Assembly (NCBI GenBank): GCA_019694475.1
Contig: JAIBBX010000005.1
Coordinates: 97,545 to 161,544, forward strand
Origin: Parachlamydiales bacterium
Lineage (GTDB): Bacteria > Chlamydiota > Chlamydiia > Chlamydiales > SM23-39
DNA: 64,000 bases
Direction of reading: 5' to 3'
Positions 15,819 to 24,429 of the stretch are shown here, piece after piece; the first letter of the stretch is position 1, and each line of letters begins with the position of its first letter. The notes under the pieces were generated by a model that saw only the letters and a program-made list of their open reading frames with translations, ran no database searches and was not told the origin of the DNA. Made by a program: the position numbers and the translations under genes.

Positions 15819-17251
15819 TTTATAATCAATCCCTGGCTTTACTAACCGATCTTTATCAGCTTACGATGGTTCATGGCTATTGGAAGGCTGGGATAGCTCA
15901 TAGGCATGCAGTATTCCACATCAATTTCCGAAGATGGCCCTTTAAAGGGGGATTTGCGATTGCGGCAGGACTTGAAACTGCAGTTCAGTTTCTAAAAGAT
16001 TTCCGCTTTTCATCCACCGACCTGGCTTATCTCGAAGAACTCGATCTTTTTGAAAAGCCGTTTCTCGATTTTCTTTCGAAATTCCAATTCTCTTGCGACC
16101 TGGATGCTCTTCCCGAAGGAAGTCTCGTGTTTCCCTACGAACCGATCATCCGTGTAAAAGGGCCTATCTGGCAAGCCCAGCTTTTGGAAAGCCCGATGTT
16201 GAACATCATCAATTTCCAAACCCTCATTGCCACGAAGGCGGCCCGTATATGTCTTGCGGCCCATCCCGATCCGGTGATTGAGTTTGGAATGCGCAGAGCG
16301 CAAGGAGTTGATGGTGCTATTTCTGCAAGCCGGGCCGCTTTTATCGGCGGCTGCGAGTCAACCTCGGATGTAATTGCAGGAAAACTGTTTGGCATTCCGA
16401 TCCGCGGTACGCATGCCCACAGTTGGATCATGGCCTTTGAAGATGAAGAAAAAGCGTTTGAAATTTTTGCAAAAATGCGTCCCAAAAATTGCATCATGCT
16501 GATCGACACCTACAATTCGATTGAGGGGGCGAAAAAAGCGATCAAAGTGGCCAAATCGATGAAGGATTTTGATCTTGCAGGCGTGAGGCTCGATTCGGGA
16601 GATTTAGCAAAGCTCAGCATTGAAATCCGCAAATTGCTCGATGAAGCTGGGTTAAAAAAAGCGTGCATCATGGCCAGCAATGAGCTTGATGAATATCTCA
16701 TTCGCGATCTCAAACAGCAAGGTGCTAAAATCAATGTTTGGGGAGTCGGCACCAATCTCGTCACGGGAAAGGATCAGCCTGCGCTCGATGGCGTCTACAA
16801 ACTATCAGCGATTCAAAACGAGAAAGGGGAGTGGGTCCACAAAATCAAACTATCGGAGCAGACAGCAAAAGTAACCAATCCGGGGATTTTGCAAATCCGG
16901 AGATATTTTGACGGACAATTCTACACCGGCGACGCGATTTACGATGAGATCATCGGAATCGATCATTCTGCCACCATCATCGATGCGCATGATCCCAATA
17001 GGCAAATGCAGGGGAGCGGCCATTCATCGGATTTATTGATTCCTATCTTTCGAGAAGGGAAAGTTGTCTACTCGGCGCCGTCTCTTTTCGAAGCGCAGGC
17101 GCATGCAAAGCGCGAGTTAACGCGCTTGCCTCCATCCATGGAACGTTTTACAAATCCGCAGCCCTATCTGGCAGGGCTCGAGAAGAAATTGTATCAGAAA
17201 AAAATGGAAATGATCCGAAAGGTGCGCGATGAAAACACTCATCATCACTGA
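15815..17251 (+). CDS. pncB: Nicotinate phosphoribosyltransferase
   Basis: 478 residues. It converts nicotinate, PRPP and ATP to nicotinate mononucleotide in the Preiss-Handler NAD salvage pathway. The N-terminus LLTDLYQLTMVHGYWKAG is characteristic, and EFGMRRAQGVDGAISASRAA and RGTHAHSWIMAF carry active-site residues including the His that is phosphorylated in this family; VRLDSGDLAKLS contributes to phosphoribosyl binding. Overlaps the upstream coiled-coil gene by 4 bp and pncA by 23 bp, giving a tight three-gene unit. Confidence 0.95.
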   Translation: MIYNQSLALLTDLYQLTMVHGYWKAGIAHRHAVFHINFRRWPFKGGFAIAAGLETAVQFLKDFRFSSTDLAYLEELDLFEKPFLDFLSKFQFSCDLDALPEGSLVFPYEPIIRVKGPIWQAQLLESPMLNIINFQTLIATKAARICLAAHPDPVIEFGMRRAQGVDGAISASRAAFIGGCESTSDVIAGKLFGIPIRGTHAHSWIMAFEDEEKAFEIFAKMRPKNCIMLIDTYNSIEGAKKAIKVAKSMKDFDLAGVRLDSGDLAKLSIEIRKLLDEAGLKKACIMASNELDEYLIRDLKQQGAKINVWGVGTNLVTGKDQPALDGVYKLSAIQNEKGEWVHKIKLSEQTAKVTNPGILQIRRYFDGQFYTGDAIYDEIIGIDHSATIIDAHDPNRQMQGSGHSSDLLIPIFREGKVVYSAPSLFEAQAHAKRELTRLPPSMERFTNPQPYLAGLEKKLYQKKMEMIRKVRDENTHHH

Positions 17252-17837
17252 TGTGCAGCACGATTTTCTTCCTGGGGGATCTCTTGCAGTCCCTGGCGGA
17301 GATGAAGTCATTGCCGTCATCAATCTGATCTTGCCGCGGTTCAACCATGTCTTTGCCACCCAGGATTGGCATCCGCCTCAACACATGAGTTTTGCCTCCA
17401 CTCATAAAAAACAGCCCAGCGAAACCATTTGGATAAACGGAATGCAGCAGATTTTGTGGCCTGATCACTGCATTCAAAACACATATGGCGCGGAGATTGC
17501 TGAATCTTTGAATCGGGAACAGATTGAGAAGATTTTCCATAAAGGCTCTTCCCCGGATGTAGATAGCTATAGCACATTTTTCGATAATGCCCGCAAGCGC
17601 TCAACAGGTCTTGCTGACCATTTAAAAAAACTCCATCTCAAAGATCTATATTTTGTTGGTCTTGCAACTGATTACTGCGTTTTGTATTCGGTGCTTGATG
17701 CCCTCGATTTGCAGTTTAAGGTTTGGGTAATCCGCGACGCATGCCGCGCGATCAATTTAAATCCTAGAGATGAAGAGAAGGCTTTTGAGAAAATGCGAAG
17801 CCATGGGGCAAAAATCATCGAATCAGGACAAATATAA
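17229..17837 (+). CDS. pncA: Nicotinamidase
   Basis: 202 residues of the cysteine-hydrolase (isochorismatase-like) fold. It deamidates nicotinamide to nicotinate, the substrate of the preceding enzyme. The catalytic triad is visible as Asp8 (IITDVQHDF), Lys105 (FHKGSSPDVDSY) and Cys150 (GLATDYCVLYSV); Asp46 and His48 of TQDWHPPQH are metal ligands. AAGGTG is a good ribosome site within pncB. The pair pncB-pncA lets the cell use host nicotinamide, relevant for an intracellular bacterium. Confidence 0.95.
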   Translation: MKTLIITDVQHDFLPGGSLAVPGGDEVIAVINLILPRFNHVFATQDWHPPQHMSFASTHKKQPSETIWINGMQQILWPDHCIQNTYGAEIAESLNREQIEKIFHKGSSPDVDSYSTFFDNARKRSTGLADHLKKLHLKDLYFVGLATDYCVLYSVLDALDLQFKVWVIRDACRAINLNPRDEEKAFEKMRSHGAKIIESGQI

Positions 17838-17840
17838 GCC

Positions 17841-18359
17841 TTATTTTGTCATTTTTTGATGCGAAAACCAGATCATATAAGAGATGATCCCGATGCCAAT
17901 CAGGAGCGCTGGGATTGTGAAAGCATAAAGATATTGGATGGCCACTGCGACAATCGCGGCAAATACTCCCAGAACAATTCCGATGAGGATGAAGGTCGAT
18001 TCGATATAGACCCCGATTGTGAATACAGTGAGGGAAAGCAGCGTCAGGGCTACTAGGCTTGCTTGATTTCGGCTGAGAAGTCCTGAATGGAGATAGATTT
18101 CCACCAGGAAAATCATGAAAAAAAGCCCCACCCAATGCAAGAGTTCGTGCCAGATAGTGACAGGTCTGACCACGTCTGTTGTTCGTCTCATATACCAGCT
18201 GAGCCAAAGAGCCATTGCAGCATAGATAGGCACCATAGCCCTCCAGTAAGCCCAGCCTCCTGTTGCGAGGATATTGGTAACAACGATGCCGATGAAGGCA
18301 AGGACGAGCATGGCGACGCCGACGCCGAGCCGTACTCCCCAAGGATGTTTTGGATTCAT
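17841..18359 (-). CDS. Polytopic membrane protein of unknown function
   Basis: 172 residues with five or six hydrophobic helices and a short basic C-terminus. No recognised signature. It starts 9 bp after the stop of the MFS transporter gene on the same strand and is probably co-expressed with it. It ends 3 bp from the stop of pncA, with no terminator between the convergent genes. Confidence 0.65.
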   Translation of the reverse strand: MNPKHPWGVRLGVGVAMLVLAFIGIVVTNILATGGWAYWRAMVPIYAAMALWLSWYMRRTTDVVRPVTIWHELLHWVGLFFMIFLVEIYLHSGLLSRNQASLVALTLLSLTVFTIGVYIESTFILIGIVLGVFAAIVAVAIQYLYAFTIPALLIGIGIISYMIWFSHQKMTK

Positions 18360-18368
18360 AATGCCAAC

Positions 18369-19733
18369 CTATTTGAGATGTTGTTTTTTCATCGAAATTT
18401 TTCTTCGAACCGCCACAGCAATCAGAATCACTACAGCCAGGAATATCAAGTTGAATCCAATCACAGTTTTGAAAGCAGGCAAGAAGGCTGTTTTTTTCGA
18501 ATGAAAGATCACTGTGCTGAGGGCGAGCAAAACAGAACCAGCGAAATTCCAGATGGTTGCAATCGTTCCAATTGATTCTCCGATTTTTTGCGGCGCCACC
18601 GTTTGATTGACCGCAGTGATCATCGCCGTATTGCTTAAGCCCCAGTTAATTCCGAGGAGAGCAAATGGGAGAATAAAGATGGCAAGTGAAGAGTGAATGC
18701 CAAAAAAGAGATGCAAAAAAGCTGAAATAAGCGGAGCTACGCAAGATGCGAAAAGGAGATTCGCAAGGCCTATTTTGAGAAGGTAGTTAAATCCAAATGA
18801 GATGACAACTTGCGCGGCAGGAATAATCGCGATTAGAAGACCGATAGTGTATGGATTGAGATGGAGTACGTTTTCCAGATAGAGGGGATCGAAGAACATA
18901 AAGACGTAGGAGACGACTCCTGCTATTGCGCAGCTGATGACTGAGAGAAGAAGAAGCGGTTCTTTAAAAATCTCAAAATGTAAAAGAGGATGGTTTGATT
19001 TCATTTCGAGCACGAGGAGAATTCCTAGGAAAATGATGCCGATCGCGATGCAGGCTAAAGATAGCGCGTTTGCTGCCCCAGCAACAATGCCGTACATCAA
19101 TAGACCTAAGCCGACAATGAGAAGGCCGAGGCCTTTCCAATCTAAATGGACATTTTTTTCTCGATGCGATGTTCCTTTCAAGCTGGCAAAGCAGCAGAAC
19201 AGGCCGATCGCAATAATCGGGATATTGACCCAGAAAACCCATCTCCAATCGAGCGCGCCGATCAAAATCCCTCCGAAGAAGGGACCGAGCATAAGTCCAG
19301 CCCCTGTAACGCCTCCATAAATGCCGATGGCCCAAGCTCTTTCATTTTCAGGATATACTTCTGAAAGAAGAGAAGACGAGACAATAAAAGTGATCGAGGC
19401 TCCAAGAGCTTGTACGCCGCGGAAGAAAATAAGCCAATGGATATTTGGTGAAAAACCAGCCAAAAGAGCTGATGCTCCGAAGAGAAAGACTCCGAAGTAG
19501 AAAAACTGTTTGCGGCCGACTATATCTCCGATCTTGCCTACGGCGATCATCGTCATGCTTAATATAATCGGAAATACGTTCGATACCCACTGCAATAGCA
19601 AGATATCGATCTTGAATGCTTTTTGAATGAAGGGAAGCGCTGTATTAACGATGGTGAAATCGAGAAACGCAGTAAATGCGAGCAAGCAGATCCCGAAGAG
19701 AGCAAGGTACTTAGATGTGTAATGAGTCGTCAT
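18369..19733 (-). CDS. MFS transporter, DHA2-like (EmrB/QacA type)
   Basis: 454 residues with about 12-14 transmembrane segments. The first helix contains AFLDFTIVNTALPFIQKAF, the DHA2 signature Asp-containing segment, followed by loop motif A-like GKIGDIVGRKQFF and motif C-like VTGAGLMLGPFFGGIL. The family exports lipophilic compounds by proton antiport; substrate unknown. The start codon overlaps the stop of the upstream 45-residue DUF3096 protein (ATGA). Confidence 0.88.
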   Translation of the reverse strand: MTTHYTSKYLALFGICLLAFTAFLDFTIVNTALPFIQKAFKIDILLLQWVSNVFPIILSMTMIAVGKIGDIVGRKQFFYFGVFLFGASALLAGFSPNIHWLIFFRGVQALGASITFIVSSSLLSEVYPENERAWAIGIYGGVTGAGLMLGPFFGGILIGALDWRWVFWVNIPIIAIGLFCCFASLKGTSHREKNVHLDWKGLGLLIVGLGLLMYGIVAGAANALSLACIAIGIIFLGILLVLEMKSNHPLLHFEIFKEPLLLLSVISCAIAGVVSYVFMFFDPLYLENVLHLNPYTIGLLIAIIPAAQVVISFGFNYLLKIGLANLLFASCVAPLISAFLHLFFGIHSSLAIFILPFALLGINWGLSNTAMITAVNQTVAPQKIGESIGTIATIWNFAGSVLLALSTVIFHSKKTAFLPAFKTVIGFNLIFLAVVILIAVAVRRKISMKKQHLK

Positions 19734-19867
19734 ACTGTGCCAACAAGTCCGATGAGACCTACAGCAATCAAGTAGATGGCTACAACGATGTTTAATAATT
19801 CAGGGAAAATCAGGATTAAAATGCCTGCGATGATAGCGACTACGGGACCGACAACTGGATGGATCAT
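19730..19867 (-). CDS. DUF3096-like membrane microprotein
   Basis: 45 residues (MIHPVVGPVVAIIAGILILI then FPELLNIVVAIYLIAVGLIG), two closely spaced transmembrane helices, matching the DUF3096 pattern of a GILIL, L-N-y-ivAiYLI-iGl-Gl hairpin. A TAGGAG ribosome site lies 6 bp upstream of the ATG. The stop overlaps the MFS start, which strongly supports that it is translated and coupled. Function unknown; possibly an accessory to the exporter (inference). Confidence 0.8.
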   Translation of the reverse strand: MIHPVVGPVVAIIAGILILIFPELLNIVVAIYLIAVGLIGLVGTV

Positions 19868-19901
19868 AAAAACTCCTACTTTAAATTCCCGCATACTGCA
19901 G

Positions 19902-20624
19902 TCACAGGATTAATTCAAGCCCATCGTAGGCAAGTTCGACCTCAACGCCTCTTTCTTCAGCGAGTTTTTCGATATGTTTAATGGCCCGCTTTTCATTACG
20001 GACAATGCCAGAGCCGCAGTGGGTTACGATCATTTTTTTTACCTTTTGTTTCTTGCACCAAGTGAGCTGCTGACGAACGGTTGCGTGGCCGAAAATCTGT
20101 CCGCTGGGGGCATGTTTTCGAATCATCGGATGGATGATCGTTGCGCCGTCTCCAATATAAAATGCGATGTCACGAAAGGCGCTGTGGATTTTGGGGATCC
20201 AAGTAACATCTGGGACGTAGAAGAATTTCACATCCCCGCAAATAATCCGGTAGCCGACAGCAGGCGCTCGAATCGAATGCCAAACGGGAAAAGCCTCAAA
20301 GCTGATGCCGGCGATTTTTTTTCGTCTCCTGTGTAAAAGCACTCTTCGATCCTCAATCGGAAAACTTTTGATCAGCTTCCAGGTTTCTTTCGTAGTCCAA
20401 ACAGGGCAGGGGGCTCCATTTTTCAAACCCCAGCAATGATCTGGGTGTGCATGTGTGATGACGATATGATCTGGTTTCAGCGATTTCAATTTCTTAAGCC
20501 AAGACGTCCCGCAATCGATCATCACCCTTTTTTTTTGATAAGTGATGAGCAAAGAGGTGTGCATTCGGTGCCGTTTTGTCTTCGGATCGATCTCGCCGCG
20601 GGTGCCAAGAAAGGTCAGCTTCAT
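19902..20624 (-). CDS. Metallo-beta-lactamase-fold hydrolase
   Basis: 240 residues. The metal-binding HAHPDH motif is at residues 58-63, with further ligand candidates in VWHSIRAPAVGYRI, IGDGATIIHPM and VTHCGSG. The N-terminus MKLTFLGTRGEIDPKTKRHRM and the arrangement resemble RNase Z/PhnP-like small hydrolases. Substrate unknown. No operon partner is tightly linked; the next gene upstream is divergent. Confidence 0.82.
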   Translation of the reverse strand: MKLTFLGTRGEIDPKTKRHRMHTSLLITYQKKRVMIDCGTSWLKKLKSLKPDHIVITHAHPDHCWGLKNGAPCPVWTTKETWKLIKSFPIEDRRVLLHRRRKKIAGISFEAFPVWHSIRAPAVGYRIICGDVKFFYVPDVTWIPKIHSAFRDIAFYIGDGATIIHPMIRKHAPSGQIFGHATVRQQLTWCKKQKVKKMIVTHCGSGIVRNEKRAIKHIEKLAEERGVEVELAYDGLELIL

Positions 20625-20711
20625 ATCCGTTTCATAGAAGAAAAAAATTTATAATGCAAAAAATTTACTAACATGTAGAATGCTCGTTCAATTTTTTTAT
20701 TGGAGGTACAC

Positions 20712-22760
20712 ATGATACATGTAGCTAACACACAAACTCGACCGATATTCGCAGAAGGATCATTCTTCGGAAGCTGTTCGCAATTCCTAACGGATCTTGT
20801 GAACAAAGTAAAAGAGGTATGTATGGCGGTATTGCGCACGATATTGCCCTGCTTTTTCTCAGCCGCGCCAGCAATCGACCCATCGAGGGTTTCCGATGCA
20901 TCGCAAACACCCCCTCATGTTCAGGTTCCTGTTCCGGGGCAAGTAAGAGCTCCTGAGGTTCCGCCAATTCAAAGACAAGCGCCACCACCAGCGCAGCAGC
21001 AGCAACAGCAGCAAGAAGTTGAGTTAGCGCCGCCACCGCCACCAGCGCAGCAGCAGCAAGTTGAGTTGCCACCAGCGCAGCAGCAACAACAACAGCAAGA
21101 AGTTGAGTTAGCGCCGCCACCGCCACCAGCGCAGCAGCAGCAAGTTGAGTTGCCACCAGCGCAGCAGCAACAACAACAGCAAGTTGACGGAGCAGAAGAA
21201 GACGAACCATTGGATGTGGGTGCGTTATTGGTAGATGCAGATCAACTGGACCATCCACCAGTGCAGGAGCAACAACAAGTTGATTTGCCGCCCCCGCCGC
21301 CAGCGCAGCAGCAACAACAAGTTGATTTGCCGCCCCCACCGCCAGCGCAGCAACAACAACAGCAAGCACCAGCGCCAGCGCCAGCTCATCAAGAAGATGA
21401 TGGTGGGATGCCTGAGCTAGAAGTTGTTCCTGTGGGAGATCGAGTTCCACCACCAGCACAGCAACAGCAGCCAGGCAGAGTTCAACTCTTATTGGCTCAA
21501 TTAGATCAAATACGTCAAGACAGAGGCGCCCCTGCAGCAGAACATAAAGTGCCTCTCGGACCAATAGCTCCAAGAGAAGTTTTGCCAGTCTCTTCAACTA
21601 TCAGCACGTTAACTTTGAGTGAAGAAGATGTTGATGGTGCAGCGTCTATCGTCTTGCAAGCTTTTAGATGCCTACCAGGCTCAGTAAAAACTGAAGAGCT
21701 TGATGGAATGGTTCGGACTGGACTCCAGCAACACAAGAGAAAAGAAGACGCATCAATTCAAGAAAGATTAGCAGAAAATGGGCTCGCTTTGGGTGACTTT
21801 GCAATGGAGCAACAAAAAAGATATGCTCAAAAGCGTTTCCCCACTATTAGCTTTGGGCCAAGGGGCCATATGGAAAGCACCTATTGCAAGAGGATCTCAG
21901 AGGCTGCTATGAGTCTCAAACTGTTATCCCAAGCAACTGGAAGACAAGAGTTTGGTCTCATCCAGGTCGATGATTGGGTGTATGGTCTTATGGTGACTAC
22001 CAAAGGAATGAAAGGAACTTTTTACTTTGTTAATCCATATTCAGATCCAATTCGTATGGATAAGTTTAGCACCAGTTCCGAATTTGCCCAGTTTTTCACT
22101 ACAACCATTCGTCCGGAATTGGCAAACCACAATTTCCAATATTCTTTAACCCCGATTAAACAAGCGGTTAATGCCGGCGCAGCCGCAGCTGCTGTTGAGG
22201 AAGAAGATGAAGAAGCTGATGTTGATCTTGATGATGATGATAACAAAGAGGCTGTAGCTGATGCGCCGATCGTCCAATTGAAAGCGAATGTAGCTACAGG
22301 CGGATTTTATGCTGCATGCACCGCGGCTTCTAGCTTCCAGGGAGAAGATTTTGAAGCGGAACAAGGTTTAGTCAGCGATCTATTAAAACAGGGATTATCT
22401 GTTCTACAAGATGCGGAAGATGCTATTCCTCCTCAAATTATGGAATTCGCTGGAGCTAAAATCGCGAAGCTAGATGGCGAAAGGAATCGTGCTGGATGGG
22501 TTCAAGAATTGGCGAAAACGGTGAAAGATAAGCCGATTGGCGTCGTATTAACAAATAGGCAATTCACCTTTTCCTATGCGCTAATCATCGTTCCAAAAGG
22601 GGATGAAACAGAATTCCGCCTCTTTTCAGCAAATGCTGAACCTGCAACGTTTGTTACTTATCCAAATATGGGAGCATTGCTAAAAGATCTGCCAAGGTCG
22701 CAAACGCAATACTCGGCATATATGATTGGGGCATACGAGAGAGTCGCGGATTTAGACTGA
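20712..22760 (+). CDS. Large Pro/Gln-repeat protein, candidate secreted effector or surface protein
   Basis: 682 residues; a GGAGGT site lies 4 bp upstream of the ATG. Residues 1-60 include a hydrophobic, Cys-containing segment (VCMAVLRTILPCFFSAAPAI). Residues about 85-260 are low-complexity PPPPPAQQQQ and VELPPAQQQ runs, encoded by two tandem 84-bp repeats (21012-21179) and a tandem 42-bp pair near 21270. After an acidic linker come two globular regions: one with GRQEFGLIQVDDWVYGLMVT, the other with FTFSYALIIVPKGDETEFRL, which resemble each other in strand pattern and may be a duplicated domain. A second acidic stretch (EEEDEEADVDLDDDD) separates them. The architecture is like chlamydial type III effectors, but no known family is recognised. 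Confidence 0.75.
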   Translation: MIHVANTQTRPIFAEGSFFGSCSQFLTDLVNKVKEVCMAVLRTILPCFFSAAPAIDPSRVSDASQTPPHVQVPVPGQVRAPEVPPIQRQAPPPAQQQQQQQEVELAPPPPPAQQQQVELPPAQQQQQQQEVELAPPPPPAQQQQVELPPAQQQQQQQVDGAEEDEPLDVGALLVDADQLDHPPVQEQQQVDLPPPPPAQQQQQVDLPPPPPAQQQQQQAPAPAPAHQEDDGGMPELEVVPVGDRVPPPAQQQQPGRVQLLLAQLDQIRQDRGAPAAEHKVPLGPIAPREVLPVSSTISTLTLSEEDVDGAASIVLQAFRCLPGSVKTEELDGMVRTGLQQHKRKEDASIQERLAENGLALGDFAMEQQKRYAQKRFPTISFGPRGHMESTYCKRISEAAMSLKLLSQATGRQEFGLIQVDDWVYGLMVTTKGMKGTFYFVNPYSDPIRMDKFSTSSEFAQFFTTTIRPELANHNFQYSLTPIKQAVNAGAAAAAVEEEDEEADVDLDDDDNKEAVADAPIVQLKANVATGGFYAACTAASSFQGEDFEAEQGLVSDLLKQGLSVLQDAEDAIPPQIMEFAGAKIAKLDGERNRAGWVQELAKTVKDKPIGVVLTNRQFTFSYALIIVPKGDETEFRLFSANAEPATFVTYPNMGALLKDLPRSQTQYSAYMIGAYERVADLD

Positions 22761-22770
22761 TGATCGATTG

Positions 22771-22803
22771 GATTCGCACACGCTTCTAAGGTGTGTGCGA
22801 ATC
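22771..22803. terminator. Bidirectional terminator between convergent genes
   Basis: A perfect 11-bp stem GATTCGCACAC/GTGTGCGAATC with an 11-nt loop, followed by AATTTTT on the plus strand. It ends the Pro/Gln-repeat gene and overlaps the end of the methyltransferase gene on the other strand. Confidence 0.8.
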
Positions 22804-23503
22804 AATTTTTATGTCCGTGAATCAAGCTCACAGGCGGACAATAAAAATATGCCTTTTTAGATCGAACGTTGGCATGAGATTTTAGGAAGCCCGCATATTT
22901 TTCGCCGTGCTGGATATCAAAAATGCAGAATTTCCCTCCGGGTTTTAGGACCCGGAGCATCTCTCTAAGAGCCTGGGTTCTTCCCTCTTCCGTTGGGATG
23001 TTGTGGATGGCAAGACTCGTCATGGCTGCATCAAAATACGCATCTGGGAAGGGAAGCCGTCTCATGTCTGCAGTTTGAATATGGATGTCTACTCCCTCCG
23101 ATTTTGCATTGCGAAGAGTTTGATCCATGGCATTGCCCGATTGATCTTTCTTTTGCCAAAGATCAATTCCATGAGCCTCGCCTTTCTGAAGCCGTTTGGC
23201 AGCTTCAATGAGAAGAAGGCCCCTTCCACATCCAATATCGAGGATTTTATCAGTAGATCGAAGCTGCAAATCGTCGATCATCGCTAAGGTCATTTTCGGT
23301 TTGAGAACTTTCGAGCTATAGACCATCCAAACAGCAGAAAGTCCAAGAGACGCGACGGTGGCGATCCCGTAACAAAAGACAATCGAGGAGAGGAGGGAGT
23401 TTTGGATTGCAAAAGATAGGGCGCATATCCCAAGCCCAAGCGTAGAAAAAAGCGACAGCGTGAGAACAACTGTTGGGGCGTCGAGGCCATATTTGCCTTT
23501 CAT
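22802..23503 (-). CDS. Membrane-anchored class I SAM-dependent methyltransferase
   Basis: 233 residues from the Met of MKGKYGLDAPTVV; a 70-codon upstream extension overlaps the neighbouring gene and is rejected. Two transmembrane helices occupy residues 9-60. Then comes the SAM-binding motif I ILDIGCGRGLLLIEAA, the acidic AHGIDLW, the PFPDAYFDAAMTSLAIHNI catalytic-loop region and LRVLKPGGKFCIFD. The acceptor is unknown, perhaps a lipid or quinone given the anchor. Its ATG overlaps the TGA of the EamA transporter gene (ATGA coupling), with AAAGGAA as ribosome site. Confidence 0.85.
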   Translation of the reverse strand: MKGKYGLDAPTVVLTLSLFSTLGLGICALSFAIQNSLLSSIVFCYGIATVASLGLSAVWMVYSSKVLKPKMTLAMIDDLQLRSTDKILDIGCGRGLLLIEAAKRLQKGEAHGIDLWQKKDQSGNAMDQTLRNAKSEGVDIHIQTADMRRLPFPDAYFDAAMTSLAIHNIPTEEGRTQALREMLRVLKPGGKFCIFDIQHGEKYAGFLKSHANVRSKKAYFYCPPVSLIHGHKN

Positions 23504-24387
23504 TGGAGGTTCCTTTCTTTTGCGAATTCTTTTTGCCGAGCGCCGGCCAGATTCAAACAAAGGCCGCTGACAACCAATATTCCAGCTAAAATTTTCCAGC
23601 TCTCTAAATTCTCGCCGAGAAAAATCACTGAACCGAGTATGCCGAACACGGGGACTAAAAGAGTAAATGGCGCCACAGTTGCAAGCGGATATATTTGAAC
23701 GAGGTGATTCCAAACGCCGAATCCAAAGGCCGTAGAGCCGAGAGCAATAAAAAGGATGGCTCCGTAGGCTGTAGCAGACAGCTCATGGGCATGCAAGACG
23801 GTGGTGCTGCTATTTTCAAATAGTAGGGAAAAAAGGAGGAGCGGAGGCCAGGCGAGAAAACTGCTCCAAACAAGAAGCGAGCTTGATTGGACTTTGCCCA
23901 TCTTTTTGACAATCACGCTGCCAAGGCCCCAAGCCATGGCAGAGGCGATGACAAGAAGAAACCCAAAAAAAGTTGCGCCCGCATCGATTTTCCATCCGAC
24001 TAAAAAAATCCCTGAAAAAGAAACGAGCGCGCCAAATACTTGCCAACGGTTGATCGCCTCTTTTAAAAGAACTTTGGCAAAAAACAGGCTGAAAAAGACT
24101 TGGATTTGAAGAAGCAGCGATCCGAGGCCAGCCGTCACTCCTGCTTTCATTCCGGTGAACATGAGGGTGAATTGAAAGATGAACATGATCAGCGTGTAGA
24201 GGATCACCCATCTGAAAGGAACGCCTGGACGTTTAAAAAAGAAAATAGCTGGCAGACTGACAGGAATAAACCGGGCTGCGCATAAAAGCATAGGCGGCAG
24301 AGCGTCGAGACCCACTTTGACAAAGACAAAATTGAATCCCCAAACGGCAACAACAAGAAGAACGAGAAGAAAATGAAGAGGTTTCAT
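23500..24387 (-). CDS. EamA-family transporter (drug/metabolite superfamily)
   Basis: 295 residues with ten hydrophobic helices in two EamA repeats: the first starts WGFNFVFVKVGLDALPPMLL, the second WGLGSVIVKKMGKVQ. The family moves small metabolites across the inner membrane; substrate not predictable. Translationally coupled with the downstream methyltransferase. Confidence 0.88.
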   Translation of the reverse strand: MKPLHFLLVLLVVAVWGFNFVFVKVGLDALPPMLLCAARFIPVSLPAIFFFKRPGVPFRWVILYTLIMFIFQFTLMFTGMKAGVTAGLGSLLLQIQVFFSLFFAKVLLKEAINRWQVFGALVSFSGIFLVGWKIDAGATFFGFLLVIASAMAWGLGSVIVKKMGKVQSSSLLVWSSFLAWPPLLLFSLLFENSSTTVLHAHELSATAYGAILFIALGSTAFGFGVWNHLVQIYPLATVAPFTLLVPVFGILGSVIFLGENLESWKILAGILVVSGLCLNLAGARQKEFAKERNLQ

Positions 24388-24429
24388 AGAGACTTTTATT
24401 CTATAGGAAGATCGGTTTTAGGAAAATAT

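Noticed and set aside
18087..18575. 162-codon plus-strand ORF opposite the membrane protein and MFS genes
   Set aside because: The translation is His/Ser/Cys-rich and antisense to clear transmembrane-helix coding sequence.
20725..21597. 290-codon ORF antisense to the Pro/Gln-repeat gene
   Set aside because: It is the reverse reading of CAG/CCA repeats, giving Leu/Ala/Val runs, and has no ribosome site; the plus-strand gene has a GGAGGT site and globular domains.
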